Assembly: GCF_005877005.1 (NCBI RefSeq)
Contig: NZ_SSNH01000001.1
Location: 620,001-684,000 of the forward strand
Origin: Sinomonas susongensis
GTDB taxonomy: Bacteria; Actinomycetota; Actinomycetes; Actinomycetales; Micrococcaceae
Reading direction: 5' to 3'
DNA length: 64,000 nt
Shown here: in pieces, positions 26,327-34,809 of the stretch
Layout: each line of letters opens with the position of its first letter
Position numbering within the stretch: the stretch's first letter is position 1
The notes under the pieces: model-generated
Database searches by the model: none
The model's input: the letters and a program-made list of their open reading frames with translations, nothing else
What the model was told of the DNA's origin: nothing
Translations under genes and position numbers: made by a program

Positions 26327-29300
26327 GGCTCCACCGTCTCGAGCTGGCCGCCTTCGGTCCGTTCGCCACACGGCAGTGCGTCGACTTCGACGCACTCGCC
26401 GAGCACGGACTCTTCCTCCTCAACGGGGCCACCGGGGCAGGCAAGACGAGCGTCCTCGACGCCGTGTGCTTCGCCCTGTACGGCGGGCTGCCGGGCGCCC
26501 GGCAGGGGAGCAAATCCCTCAAGAGCCATCACGCAGACGCCTCGGCCGAGCCGTTCGTGGAGCTCGAGTTCAGCGCACAGGGCCGGCGGTTCGAAGTCCG
26601 CCGCAGTCCCGCCTGGGACAGGCCGAGTGCGCGCTCCAAGAACGGCTTCACGTCCCAGCAGGCAAGCACCCAGCTGCGCGAGCTGGTCGATGGCGAGTGG
26701 TACGCGGTCTCGACTCGGAATGACGAGGCAGCCGCCCTGCTCCGCGAGGTGCTCGGAATGGACCGCGAGCAGTTCACCCGTGTCGCGATGCTCCCACAGG
26801 GCGAGTTCGCTGCGTTCCTGCGGGCAGACCCCAAAGACCGCGAGAAGCTCCTCGAAAGCCTCTTTGCGACCGGGCGCTACGCGGACGTCGAGGCTCAGCT
26901 TGCGGCGATGGCGCAGGAAGCGGAGGCGCGCGCCGCCGAAGCCGAGAACTCCATGCGGATACCCCTCCGACAGCTCGCGGCCGAGCTCGCCGCCCACCAC
27001 GAGTCCGCCGGCCACTACGAGTCCGCCGGCCACGGCGAGCCGGCCGGCCACGGCGAGCCCGGTGAGAGCGTCGTCGAGCTCGCCGGGGGAGACGAGGCGA
27101 AGCGACTCAGCGGGTCCTTGGCCTTGGGGGATACCGTGCCCGACGGGCTGGTCCTCGCCGAGGCCGAGGAGTGGTTCCGGCTTGCGGACGCCCGCTTCGA
27201 AAGGCTCGCTGAGCAGGCGGGGACTGCGATCGAGCGCGCCCGCCGCGAGGTCGCAGTCGCTCGCCTCGCCGAGGAGGAGTGCCGGCGTGCGGCGGACGAC
27301 GCCGCGGAGCTCGCCGCCGCACGGGAGCGCAGGGCCCGCTGGGAGGCCAAGGCCGCGGAGCACGAGGCGCGGCTCGAAAGGCTGCAGCGAGCACGGGCGG
27401 CAGCCGCGCTGCGACCCGAGCTCGAGGAGGATCGTCGGGCCGCGGCAGCTTGGGCTGGCGCCGAGGAGGAACTCCGAGCTGCACTGAGCGCCGCGACAGC
27501 CGCAGGGTGGACCGGCGCCGACGAGGCCGTGCTCTCGCCGAACGAGCTCCGTGCCGAGGCAGGGGATACGCGTGCCCAGACGGCGGTGCTCGCCGAACGC
27601 ATTCCGCTCGAGGACGAGCTCGACAGGCTCATCGTGCAGCAGCGGGAATCGCAGTCCGCGGCCCAGCGCGGGCGCGAGGCTCTCTCCCACCTCGATTCCG
27701 AGCGCTCCGAGGCCGAGCGGCTCGAGGCCGAACTCGAGGCGGAGCGGGAGCGGATCCAGCCCCTCGCGGCGGCCCGAGCAGCGGATGAACGAGACGAGCA
27801 GGCGGCCCGCGCCGTACTCGACGCGGTCCAGGAGTATGGGGTCGCAGCCGCGCAGCTCGAGGCCGCGGAACAGCTTCTGCTCAAGTGCCGGAAGCAGGCG
27901 CTCGAGCTCCGGGAGCGCTGGCTCGACCTGCGCCAGGAACGCCTCGACCACACGGCCTTCGAGCTGGCGGCCCGGCTCGAGGACGGCGTCGCCTGCCCCG
28001 TCTGCGGTTCCCCGGACCACCCGAGGCCCGCGATCGGCGCGGACGACCCATTGCGGCTCGTGGATCGCGAGAAGGATGCCGCAGCCGAGGCGGACGCAGC
28101 TGTCGAGCGCGAGCGTGCCGCCGCCGCGGCCGTCGCGGACGCCAAGTCGGCGGTGTCCGCGCTCGTGGCGCGTGGCGGGGACGCCGATCCCGACAAGGCG
28201 GCCCGAGCCCTCGACGAGGCTGCTGCCCGGCTGAAGGATGCGCGTCGAGCCGAGGAACGGCTGCGAAGCGTCGCGCAGCGGCTTGCAGCGATCGAAGCGC
28301 GGCGGCGGGACGCGGCGACCGAGCGGGAGGCCGCGGCGAGCGCGCTCGCGGTTGCCGAGGCGGCGCTCGCGCGACTCGCCAGCGAGATCGAGCAGTGCCA
28401 GAACGATCTGGTCGAATGGCGGGCCGGCTGGCCGAGCCTCGGCGCGAGACACCGCGCCCTGAGCGCCCTCGTCCGCGCCCTCGAGCCGCTCGCGGATGCA
28501 GCCGCTGCTGCCGCCGCCGAGCGGGCCCACGCCAAAGTCGCGGCGGAGGCCCTCGCGGCAGCCCTTCGAAACAGCCCCTTCCCGGATGCGCGGGCTGCCC
28601 GGGACGCTCTCCTGACGAAGGTTGAAGCCGAGGTCCTGCAGTCGGCCGTCGACTCCCACGTCGCGGAGGAACAGGCCATCGCGGGGCTGCTTTCGTCCGC
28701 CGCCGCCACCCGCGCCCTCGGTGCCGAGAGGGCAGCCGGCTCCGACCCGGGTCAAAGTGCCGCCCAGCGGCTCGAAGACTGCCGGCACGGGCTGGCCGAG
28801 GCGGAGGCAGGCCTCGCCTCGGCCCACGCGGCCGAGCACGCGGCGTCGGCCGCGCGGGCACGCTGCGAGCGACTGCACGAGGAGTTCGCCCGCATCCTCC
28901 CCGTCGTGCAGACGACCCGCTCCAGGGCCGATCTGCTCGGCGAACTCCAGCGGACGGCCCGGGGGTCCGGCGAGAACCGCCTCAGGATGTCGCTTCACCG
29001 GTATGTCCTCGCTGCCCGGCTCGAGCAGGTGGCTCTCGCCGCGACCGAGCGGCTCGCCGTCATGAGCGACGCGCGGTTCAGCCTCGAGCACAGTGACGCC
29101 CTGGCCGCTCGGGGGGCGGCGTCCGGCCTCGGGCTCGAGGTCTTCGATGCGTGGACGGGCCAGCGGCGGGACCCCTCGACCCTGTCGGGGGGAGAGTCCT
29201 TCATGGCGTCGCTCGCGCTCGCGCTCGGACTCGCGGACGTCGTGCAGCATGAGGCGGGGGGCATCGATATCGAGACGCTGTTCGTCGACGAGGGGTTCGG

Positions 29301-29541
29301 CAGCCTGGACGAGCAGACGCTCGAACAGGTCATGGAGGCCATCGAGGGGCTGCGGGACGGCGGGCGAACCGTGGGTCTCGTGAGCCACGTCGCCGAACTC
29401 AAGCAGAGGATTCCCGCTCAGATTAGGGTCACGAAGGGACGCTCGGGCTCGAAACTCGAGGTCGTGGCGGGCGGGGACGCGTTGGTCGCTGTCGACTCGC
29501 CTGTCGCGACCGACTCGCCTGTCCGCGCGGGCGCCATCTGA
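26323..29541 (+). CDS. sbcC: Exonuclease SbcCD subunit C (SMC-like ATPase)
   Basis: A 1072-residue Rad50-type ATPase. Walker A is LNGATGAGKTSVLD near residue 35, the zinc hook is CPVCGSPDHP (Cys 558 and 561), the ABC signature LSGGESF is near residue 955 and Walker B is TLFVDEGFGSLD near 985. Long Ala/Glu/Arg-rich coiled coils flank the hook. Near residues 226-250 there is an insertion built of six-residue repeats (HESAGH, YESAGH, GEPAGH). The start overlaps sbcD by 4 nt. Confidence 0.94.
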   Translation: MRLHRLELAAFGPFATRQCVDFDALAEHGLFLLNGATGAGKTSVLDAVCFALYGGLPGARQGSKSLKSHHADASAEPFVELEFSAQGRRFEVRRSPAWDRPSARSKNGFTSQQASTQLRELVDGEWYAVSTRNDEAAALLREVLGMDREQFTRVAMLPQGEFAAFLRADPKDREKLLESLFATGRYADVEAQLAAMAQEAEARAAEAENSMRIPLRQLAAELAAHHESAGHYESAGHGEPAGHGEPGESVVELAGGDEAKRLSGSLALGDTVPDGLVLAEAEEWFRLADARFERLAEQAGTAIERARREVAVARLAEEECRRAADDAAELAAARERRARWEAKAAEHEARLERLQRARAAAALRPELEEDRRAAAAWAGAEEELRAALSAATAAGWTGADEAVLSPNELRAEAGDTRAQTAVLAERIPLEDELDRLIVQQRESQSAAQRGREALSHLDSERSEAERLEAELEAERERIQPLAAARAADERDEQAARAVLDAVQEYGVAAAQLEAAEQLLLKCRKQALELRERWLDLRQERLDHTAFELAARLEDGVACPVCGSPDHPRPAIGADDPLRLVDREKDAAAEADAAVERERAAAAAVADAKSAVSALVARGGDADPDKAARALDEAAARLKDARRAEERLRSVAQRLAAIEARRRDAATEREAAASALAVAEAALARLASEIEQCQNDLVEWRAGWPSLGARHRALSALVRALEPLADAAAAAAAERAHAKVAAEALAAALRNSPFPDARAARDALLTKVEAEVLQSAVDSHVAEEQAIAGLLSSAAATRALGAERAAGSDPGQSAAQRLEDCRHGLAEAEAGLASAHAAEHAASAARARCERLHEEFARILPVVQTTRSRADLLGELQRTARGSGENRLRMSLHRYVLAARLEQVALAATERLAVMSDARFSLEHSDALAARGAASGLGLEVFDAWTGQRRDPSTLSGGESFMASLALALGLADVVQHEAGGIDIETLFVDEGFGSLDEQTLEQVMEAIEGLRDGGRTVGLVSHVAELKQRIPAQIRVTKGRSGSKLEVVAGGDALVAVDSPVATDSPVRAGAI
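26998..27069 (+). repeat. 18-bp in-frame repeats in sbcC
   Basis: About four units of the type CACGAGTCCGCCGGC plus one codon encode repeated [HYG]E[SP]AGH. They lie in the first coiled-coil arm and probably vary between strains. Confidence 0.85.
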
Positions 29542-29552
29542 CCAGAGCAGCC

Positions 29553-29642
29553 CCCGCAACGACCAGCCCGCAACGACGACCAGCCCGCAACGACCACCCC
29601 GCAACGACCAGCCCGCAACGACGACCAGCCCGCAACGACCAG
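29553..29642 (+). repeat. 14/17-bp tandem repeats downstream of sbcC
   Basis: Six units alternate between CCCGCAACGACCAG (14 bp) and CCCGCAACGACGACCAG (17 bp) in the order 14-17-14-14-17-14, starting 11 bp after the sbcC stop. They lie in the 180-bp gap to the MFS gene; a TACGAT box at about 29650 and the leader fill the rest. Confidence 0.92.
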
Positions 29643-29721
29643 CCAGCCGCTACGATGGGGAGCGCATCCGGGTACCGCACGACGGGAGGCAGGGACGTCG
29701 TGCACGAGCTGAGGCGTGCCC

Positions 29722-30945
29722 GTGCCAATCCGAGTCTCCGTCCTGTCGCGTTACAAGGTCCTCCCTGACCTCGCCGGCGCGGCCTTCCTACCCCTGGGCC
29801 TCTTCGCCCGCCTCCCCCTCGCGATGCTCACCGTCGGGACGCTCACGCTCATCGCCGTCGAGTCCAAGTCGTACGCCCTCGCGGGCATGGCCGCGGGTGC
29901 CGTCGGAATCGGCTCGGCGATCGGGGCGCCGATCCTCGGTGCTCTCGCGGACCGGGCCGGGCAGACCCGGGTGCTCCTCGCGGCCGCGGCCCTCAACACG
30001 GTCGCCGTGACAGCTCTGGTCCTCACCGCCCTCACCTTGGGGGATGCGGACGGCGGTGCCCGCGCCCCCGTCGTCGTTTCGGCGCTGCTCTCCGGGCTGA
30101 CGACGCCGCAGGTCGGGCCGTTCGCCCGCGCCCGGTGGATGGGACTCACCGAGGGGCGGACCCTGCGGGCCCTGGAGCTCGACGCTGCCCTCTCGTACGA
30201 GGGCACCGCAGACGAGCTGACGTTCGTGCTCGGGCCCGCCCTCGTTGGCCTCCTGGGGGCGGGAGTCGCGCCGTGGCTGCCCCTCTCGGCCGCCGCCCTC
30301 CTCACAGCCATTTCCGTGACGGCGTTCGCCCTCCACCCGACGGCCAGGGCGGTCCGCCCGATCGCGCGCCACGAACTCCCGCCCGTGAGCCTCCGCGAGT
30401 GGGCCATCGTGCTCGTTCCTGTCGCGGCCATGATCGCAATGGGGACGTTCTTCGGAAGCACTCAGGCGGCACTGACGGCGTTCGCCGCCGAGCACGGCTC
30501 CCCAGACCTGGGCGGCCTGCTGTACGCCGCCGTCGGCCTCACGTCCGCCATCGCGGCCCTCAGTGTCGCGGTCTGGCCGCCGGCCTTCAGCCTCGCATCC
30601 CGTTGGATCGTGTGCGCGGGGTGCATGCTCGTCTTCAGCCTCGTCCTGTTCATCCCGGACGGGCTGCCGTCGATGACGGCTGCGCTGCTGCTCGTGGGGA
30701 TCCCGGTTGGCCCGATCATGGTGACCGTCTTCGGCATCGGCGGACGCGTGGCCCCCCACGGTCGGACGGGCACTGTCATGACGATGCTTGCGAGCGGGAT
30801 CGTCGCGGGCACCGCGCTCGGCTCGGCCCTCGGCGGACAGCTCGCCGCGGGAGGCGGATCTGCCGCTGCGTTCGTGGCGCCGAGCGCAGCGGCGGGCGCG
30901 CTGCTTGCGCTCGGGGCTGCAGTCGCCGTCGTCCGCCGCCGCTGA
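29722..30945 (+). CDS. MFS transporter
   Basis: A 407-residue permease with about 12 helices. GAPILGALADRAGQTRVLL after helix 2 is MFS motif A. The family is a general efflux type seen in actinobacteria; substrate unknown. GTG 29722 has GAGG 7 nt upstream; GTG 29716 is an alternative two codons longer. It converges on the IclR gene with a 14-bp gap. Confidence 0.83.
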   Translation: MPIRVSVLSRYKVLPDLAGAAFLPLGLFARLPLAMLTVGTLTLIAVESKSYALAGMAAGAVGIGSAIGAPILGALADRAGQTRVLLAAAALNTVAVTALVLTALTLGDADGGARAPVVVSALLSGLTTPQVGPFARARWMGLTEGRTLRALELDAALSYEGTADELTFVLGPALVGLLGAGVAPWLPLSAAALLTAISVTAFALHPTARAVRPIARHELPPVSLREWAIVLVPVAAMIAMGTFFGSTQAALTAFAAEHGSPDLGGLLYAAVGLTSAIAALSVAVWPPAFSLASRWIVCAGCMLVFSLVLFIPDGLPSMTAALLLVGIPVGPIMVTVFGIGGRVAPHGRTGTVMTMLASGIVAGTALGSALGGQLAAGGGSAAAFVAPSAAAGALLALGAAVAVVRRR

Positions 30946-30959
30946 CCTGAAAGCCCGTC

Positions 30960-31670
30960 TCAGCCGACCGCAGCGGCAATCCGGCGGGCGGACTCCTTGA
31001 GTGCCCCGCCGACCGGTTCGATCTCGATGTTCCCGCCCAAGTGCACGACGGCGAGTGCGGACGGCCGCTGGCGCGGGGTCAGTATGGGGGCTGCGATGGC
31101 GAAGACACCCGGGATCACCTCGTCGTGGCTCACCGCGTACCCGCGTTCGCGGGCTTCGTCTGCCTCCGCGCGATACGGCACCTCGGGCATCCGCCGCTCC
31201 CACTCGGCGCGCCCGAGTGCGGACTGGATCGCGATTCCGGGGGCTCCCGACGCGACGCTGTGCCGGGTGCCCGGGCGTTGCGCGATGGTCGTGCCGTTGT
31301 GCCGGGGCTCGACGGTGGCGAGTGTGACGCAGTCGGCGTGGTCCCACACGACGACGAAGGCGGTCATCCCGAGCTCCTCCGCGAGGCGTCCCAGCTCCGG
31401 AGCGGCGGCGGACTGCAGGTCGCGGGCGACGCCGCGCGCGAGGACGGCCAGGCCGGCGCCGGGCTGGAGGCGTCCCGAGTCGTCGCGTTCGACGAGCGAG
31501 TGGTCCTCGAGCGTGCGGATGATGCGATAGGCGATCGAGCGGTGCACTCCGAGGGACTCTGCGAGCTCCGCGATGGTCAGGGGTGAACGCGCGTCTGCTA
31601 GAACCTCGAGCGCGCGGATCCCCCGCGAGAGGGTCTGGGAGTGGGCAGCTGTCTCGGTTGACTGCGGCAT
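30960..31670 (-). CDS. IclR family transcriptional regulator
   Basis: A 236-residue regulator. The N-terminal winged helix (SRGIRALEVLADARSPLTIA, LGVHRSIAYRIIRTLE) is followed by the IclR effector domain (about 90-236). It is divergent from hpaC-hpaB and most likely controls them in response to 4-hydroxyphenylacetate or a related aromatic acid; this is from position only. ATG 31670 has AAGGA 4-5 nt upstream. Confidence 0.9.
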   Translation of the reverse strand: MPQSTETAAHSQTLSRGIRALEVLADARSPLTIAELAESLGVHRSIAYRIIRTLEDHSLVERDDSGRLQPGAGLAVLARGVARDLQSAAAPELGRLAEELGMTAFVVVWDHADCVTLATVEPRHNGTTIAQRPGTRHSVASGAPGIAIQSALGRAEWERRMPEVPYRAEADEARERGYAVSHDEVIPGVFAIAAPILTPRQRPSALAVVHLGGNIEIEPVGGALKESARRIAAAVG

Positions 31671-31796
31671 GCTGTTCCTTCCGAGGGCGCGTCTGGTTCG
31701 AGAGGATCGATCCGACGGAGGCGTTGTAGCGGGGGGCCAGCGAGGGCTTCGGCGTCGTAGAGTCTTATGCAGGCCCCACAGCGGATCCTTCAGTGG

Positions 31797-31831
31797 GTGT
31801 TCGATGAGTGTTCGATAAAAGGACGTCTTTT
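31797..31831. promoter_or_regulatory. Candidate operator between iclR and hpaC
   Basis: Two tandem 11-bp copies, GTGTTCGATGA and GTGTTCGATAA (31797, 31808), run into the near-palindrome AAAAGGACGTCTTTT (31817-31831), followed by a TATAGA that could be a -10. The 293-bp intergenic region holds no other gene. Binding by the IclR protein is inferred. Confidence 0.35.
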
Positions 31832-31963
31832 CCGATTATAGAACCGGCTGGGGTGCCGTGACAGAGGCTGCGCTCAGTGTGACGTCCTGCCCGATCGCAG
31901 AGGAAGCGACCTGAAGCGTCCTACGGCACAGGACGCGCAGAGGAAGGCCCAGGAGGTGTGACG

Positions 31964-32494
31964 ATGATCCGTGAGCCCGGTGCTGGGCCGGAGAAGAGGG
32001 GACGGACCGTGAGCGGCCGCGCCCACCATTTCCGCGGCAGCCTCGGCCGCTTCGCAACCGGAGTGGCGATCGTGACCTTCGACGGGTCGACAACACGCCA
32101 CGGCATCACCGTCAACTCCTTCACCTCCGTCTCCCTCGATCCTCCGCTCGTCCTCGTGAGCATCGCCCGCAGCACGAGGGCGCACGACGAGCTTGCCGGG
32201 CGTCCCTTCACGGTGAACATCCTCGGGGCGGAACAGAAGGCCCTGGCCATGCACTTCGCCGGCACTCCCGGGGCCGAGCCCCAATGGGTCGAGGGGACCG
32301 TGGCTCCCCGCCTCAGCCGCGTCCTCGCCTATTTCGAATGCAAGCCCTGGGCGGCCTACGACGGCGGAGACCACACGCTGTATCTGGGCGAGGTCGTCGA
32401 TTTCAACTACCGGTCCGGGGACGCGCTCGCGTTTGCGAGCGGACGCTTCACCACGATCCCCGAGAGCCAGCTCGGGGTGGAGGACTTGCTCTAG
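31964..32494 (+). CDS. hpaC: Flavin reductase, component of 4-hydroxyphenylacetate hydroxylase
   Basis: A 176-residue NAD(P)H:flavin oxidoreductase of the HpaC/split-barrel family. FRGSLGRFATGVAIVTF and GITVNSFTSVSLDPPLVLVSI are typical FMN/FAD-binding segments; LGEVVDFNY and a C-terminal His-poor end follow. It supplies reduced FAD to HpaB, 48 bp downstream. ATG 31964 is preferred because AGGAGG lies 8 nt upstream; the GTG at 31958 is too close to it. Confidence 0.9.
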   Translation: MIREPGAGPEKRGRTVSGRAHHFRGSLGRFATGVAIVTFDGSTTRHGITVNSFTSVSLDPPLVLVSIARSTRAHDELAGRPFTVNILGAEQKALAMHFAGTPGAEPQWVEGTVAPRLSRVLAYFECKPWAAYDGGDHTLYLGEVVDFNYRSGDALAFASGRFTTIPESQLGVEDLL

Positions 32495-32542
32495 CCCCCG
32501 ACGATCCTCCAGGTCCAACCATCCGACGACGGGAGAAGCACC

Positions 32543-33994
32543 ATGGGCATCCGTACCGGCCAGCAGTTCCTGGACAAGCTCGACTCGATGCGGCCGCACC
32601 TCGTGATCGACGGCGAGGTGGTCTCGGAGAACCTCACCGAACACCCCGCGTTCAGGGGCCTCGCGCACACCTACGCGAAGCTCTTCGACATGCAGCACGA
32701 TCCGCAGTTCCGGGACCGCCTGACCTACCCGTCGCCCACCACCGGCGAGCCGGTCAACGCCTCGTTCCTCGTCCCGCGCTCGAAGGAGGACCTCGCGAGA
32801 CGGCGGGACGCGATGTCCGTGTGGGCCGAGTACTCCAACGGCTTCCTCGGCCGCACCGGCGACTACATGAACTCGGCACTCACCGCGCTCAGCGCGGCGA
32901 AGAAGTTCTTCGCGCGGGCCGACCCTGCCTTCGGGGAGCGCATCGAGGCCTACTACGAGATGGCGAGGGAGAACGACCTCCTCGCGACCCACACCCTCAT
33001 CCCTCCCCAGGCCAACCGCTCGGTGTCGGGCTCCGAACAGCTCGGCGGCCAGCTTGCGGCCCGCGTCGTCGAGGAGCGCGACGACGGCGTTGTCATCCGG
33101 GGCGCGCGGATGCTCGCGACAATCGCGCCCATCGCGGACGAGCTGCTGGTCTTCCCGTCGACCGTGCTCCGCGGCGCGCCCGAAGACGCGCCCTACTCCT
33201 TCGCCTTCGCGATCCAGAACGACGCGCCCGGCCTGCGGTACCTGTGCCGTACGGGACTGCATCACGGGGGGAGCCACCACGACGAGCCGCTAGCGAGCCG
33301 CTTCGAGGAGGTGGACGCCGTCGTGGTGTTCGACGACGTCTTCGTCCCCGATGAGCGGCTGTTCATGCTCGGCCACCCCCAGCTGTGCAACCAGTGGTAC
33401 TCGGAGACCGGCGCTGCGGCGCTCATGACGCATCAGGTCGTGACCCGCACGGTCGCGAAGAGCGAGTTCTTCCTCGGGCTTGCCTCCGAGATCGCGGCGG
33501 CGATCGGGATCGACGGCTTCCAGCACATCCAGGAGGACCTCGCAGAGCTCGTCCGCAACGTCGAGATAGGGAAGGCGCTCGCCGTCGCCTCTGAGGCCCA
33601 GGCCCAGCTGAGCGACGACGACGTCATGCTCCCGCACTGGCCGACGCTCAACGCGGCCCGGAACTGGTACCCGAAGGCGTCGCAGCGCTACCCGGAGATC
33701 ATCCGCAAATTCTGCGCCTCGGGTCTCATGGCCCTCCCCGGCGAGGCGGACCTCGACGTGGCCCGCGAGGATATTGAGCAGTACCTCCAAGGCAAATCGC
33801 TGACCGGCCCCGAACGGATCCGCCTCTTCAAGCTCGCCTACGACGCGTCGATCTCGGGCTTTGCCGGGCGGCAGGCACTCTACGAGTACTTCTTCTTCGG
33901 CGACCCGGTGCGCATGGCAAGCGCGCTCGTGAACAGCTACGACCGCGAACCACTGCGCGCCCGCGTCCGGGAACTGCTTCACCGCGAGGACTGA
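32543..33994 (+). CDS. hpaB: 4-hydroxyphenylacetate 3-monooxygenase, oxygenase component
   Basis: A 483-residue FADH2-dependent hydroxylase. MGIRTGQQFLDKLD, HPAFRGLAHTYAKLFDMQHDP, the GARMLATIAPIADELLVFPS segment and RQALYEYFFFGDPVRM near the C-terminus align well with thermophile and actinobacterial HpaB. It ortho-hydroxylates 4-hydroxyphenylacetate to homoprotocatechuate, the substrate of HpaD at 59.4-60.5 kb. A related phenol could also be the substrate. The ATG has GGGAGAA upstream. A strong hairpin follows. Confidence 0.9.
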   Translation: MGIRTGQQFLDKLDSMRPHLVIDGEVVSENLTEHPAFRGLAHTYAKLFDMQHDPQFRDRLTYPSPTTGEPVNASFLVPRSKEDLARRRDAMSVWAEYSNGFLGRTGDYMNSALTALSAAKKFFARADPAFGERIEAYYEMARENDLLATHTLIPPQANRSVSGSEQLGGQLAARVVEERDDGVVIRGARMLATIAPIADELLVFPSTVLRGAPEDAPYSFAFAIQNDAPGLRYLCRTGLHHGGSHHDEPLASRFEEVDAVVVFDDVFVPDERLFMLGHPQLCNQWYSETGAAALMTHQVVTRTVAKSEFFLGLASEIAAAIGIDGFQHIQEDLAELVRNVEIGKALAVASEAQAQLSDDDVMLPHWPTLNAARNWYPKASQRYPEIIRKFCASGLMALPGEADLDVAREDIEQYLQGKSLTGPERIRLFKLAYDASISGFAGRQALYEYFFFGDPVRMASALVNSYDREPLRARVRELLHRED

Positions 33995-34006
33995 GGAGCC
34001 TCCACA

Positions 34007-34052
34007 GGCTGAAGGGCAGCCCTCCCCAAGGTGGAAGGGCTGCCCTTCAGCC
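34007..34052. terminator. Bidirectional terminator between hpaB and gntR
   Basis: A perfect 17-bp stem (left arm 34007-34023, right arm 34036-34052) with a 12-nt loop lies between the convergent hpaB and GntR genes. Confidence 0.85.
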
Positions 34053-34081
34053 GCGCGTCGAGCCTTCAGCCGCGCGTCGAG
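34044..34081. repeat. Two 19-bp direct repeats over the gntR stop
   Basis: CCTTCAGCCGCGCGTCGAG occurs twice in tandem. The second copy contains the last codons and stop of the GntR gene (TCA at 34066-34068), and the first overlaps the terminator arm. Confidence 0.88.
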
Positions 34082-34758
34082 ACGGCGTCCCTGACGGCGC
34101 GGTCCCGCACGAGCGAGATGTGCTCGAGCATCGCGTCGTGCGCGCGCCGGGGGTCGCCCGACTCGAACGCCTCAAGGATCTTCGTGTGCTCGTCGATCGC
34201 GTTCTCCGCGTCCGTCACGCCCAGGTTCCCGAAGAAGCGGAAGCGCTGAACCTGGCCGCCGAGGGCGTTGTAGGCATTGAGCATGAAGCGATTCTGCCCA
34301 TTCTCGGCGATCAGGCGGTGGAAGCGCTCGTCCGCCTCCCAGTACGCTCCGTACTCGGCGAAGGTCGGCCCGGTGGGGGCGCCCCGGAGGTCGTCGACGG
34401 CCTGCTCGAGCTGCGCCCGGAGCTCCGGGGTGACGTGCGCGCACGCACGCTCGGCGATCGCCGGTTCGATGACGGCGCGCGCTGCCATGAGCTCGTCGAG
34501 CTCCTCAGCGGTGAACAGGGGTGCGACCCGGTAGCCTTTGAGCGCCTCCCGCCGGACCAGCCCGGTCGCCTCGAGCCGGGCGAGCGCTTCCCGGATCGGG
34601 GTCTGGGAGACTTCGAGTTCCAGGGCCGTCCGGTCGATGCCGATGGCCTGGCCCGGCTCGAGCCGGCCGTCCATGAGGGACGCGAGGAGTTCCTGGTACA
34701 CGTAGTCGGCCAGGAGCTGCCGGTTGGCGGGCCGGCGGCTACTCGAAACGGCGGGCAT
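34066..34758 (-). CDS. GntR/FadR (FCD) family regulator of the sugar-acid regulon
   Basis: A 230-residue regulator with an N-terminal winged helix (YVYQELLASLMDGRLEPGQ, VSQTPIREALARLEATGLV) and a C-terminal FCD ligand domain with candidate metal-binding residues (EADERFHRLIAENGQN, IDEHTKILEAF). It is at the end of the MFS-SDR-dehydrogenase gene row. A TAGGAT box that is half of the palindrome ATATCCGATAGGAT sits 6 nt before its ATG, so it is probably autoregulated and leaderless. The same palindrome precedes three other operons nearby, which are the likely targets. Confidence 0.9.
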   Translation of the reverse strand: MPAVSSSRRPANRQLLADYVYQELLASLMDGRLEPGQAIGIDRTALELEVSQTPIREALARLEATGLVRREALKGYRVAPLFTAEELDELMAARAVIEPAIAERACAHVTPELRAQLEQAVDDLRGAPTGPTFAEYGAYWEADERFHRLIAENGQNRFMLNAYNALGGQVQRFRFFGNLGVTDAENAIDEHTKILEAFESGDPRRAHDAMLEHISLVRDRAVRDAVSTRG

Positions 34759-34764
34759 GGTCGA

Positions 34765-34778
34765 ATCCTATCGGATAT
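34765..34778 (-). promoter_or_regulatory. GntR operator copy 1 (autoregulatory) overlapping -10
   Basis: ATCCTATCGGATAT on the plus strand. On the minus strand its TAGGAT half lies exactly 6 nt before the GntR ATG. It differs by one base from the three other copies. Confidence 0.75.
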
Positions 34779-34809
34779 GGGCTCGAAGACTCGGGCGGAA
34801 GAGCTCTGG

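Noticed and set aside
26176-29604. A long open frame of more than 1100 codons on the minus strand opposite sbcC
   Set aside because: It is low-complexity and has no recognisable domain. High G+C content commonly opens antisense frames opposite real genes, and sbcC has all its motifs on the plus strand.
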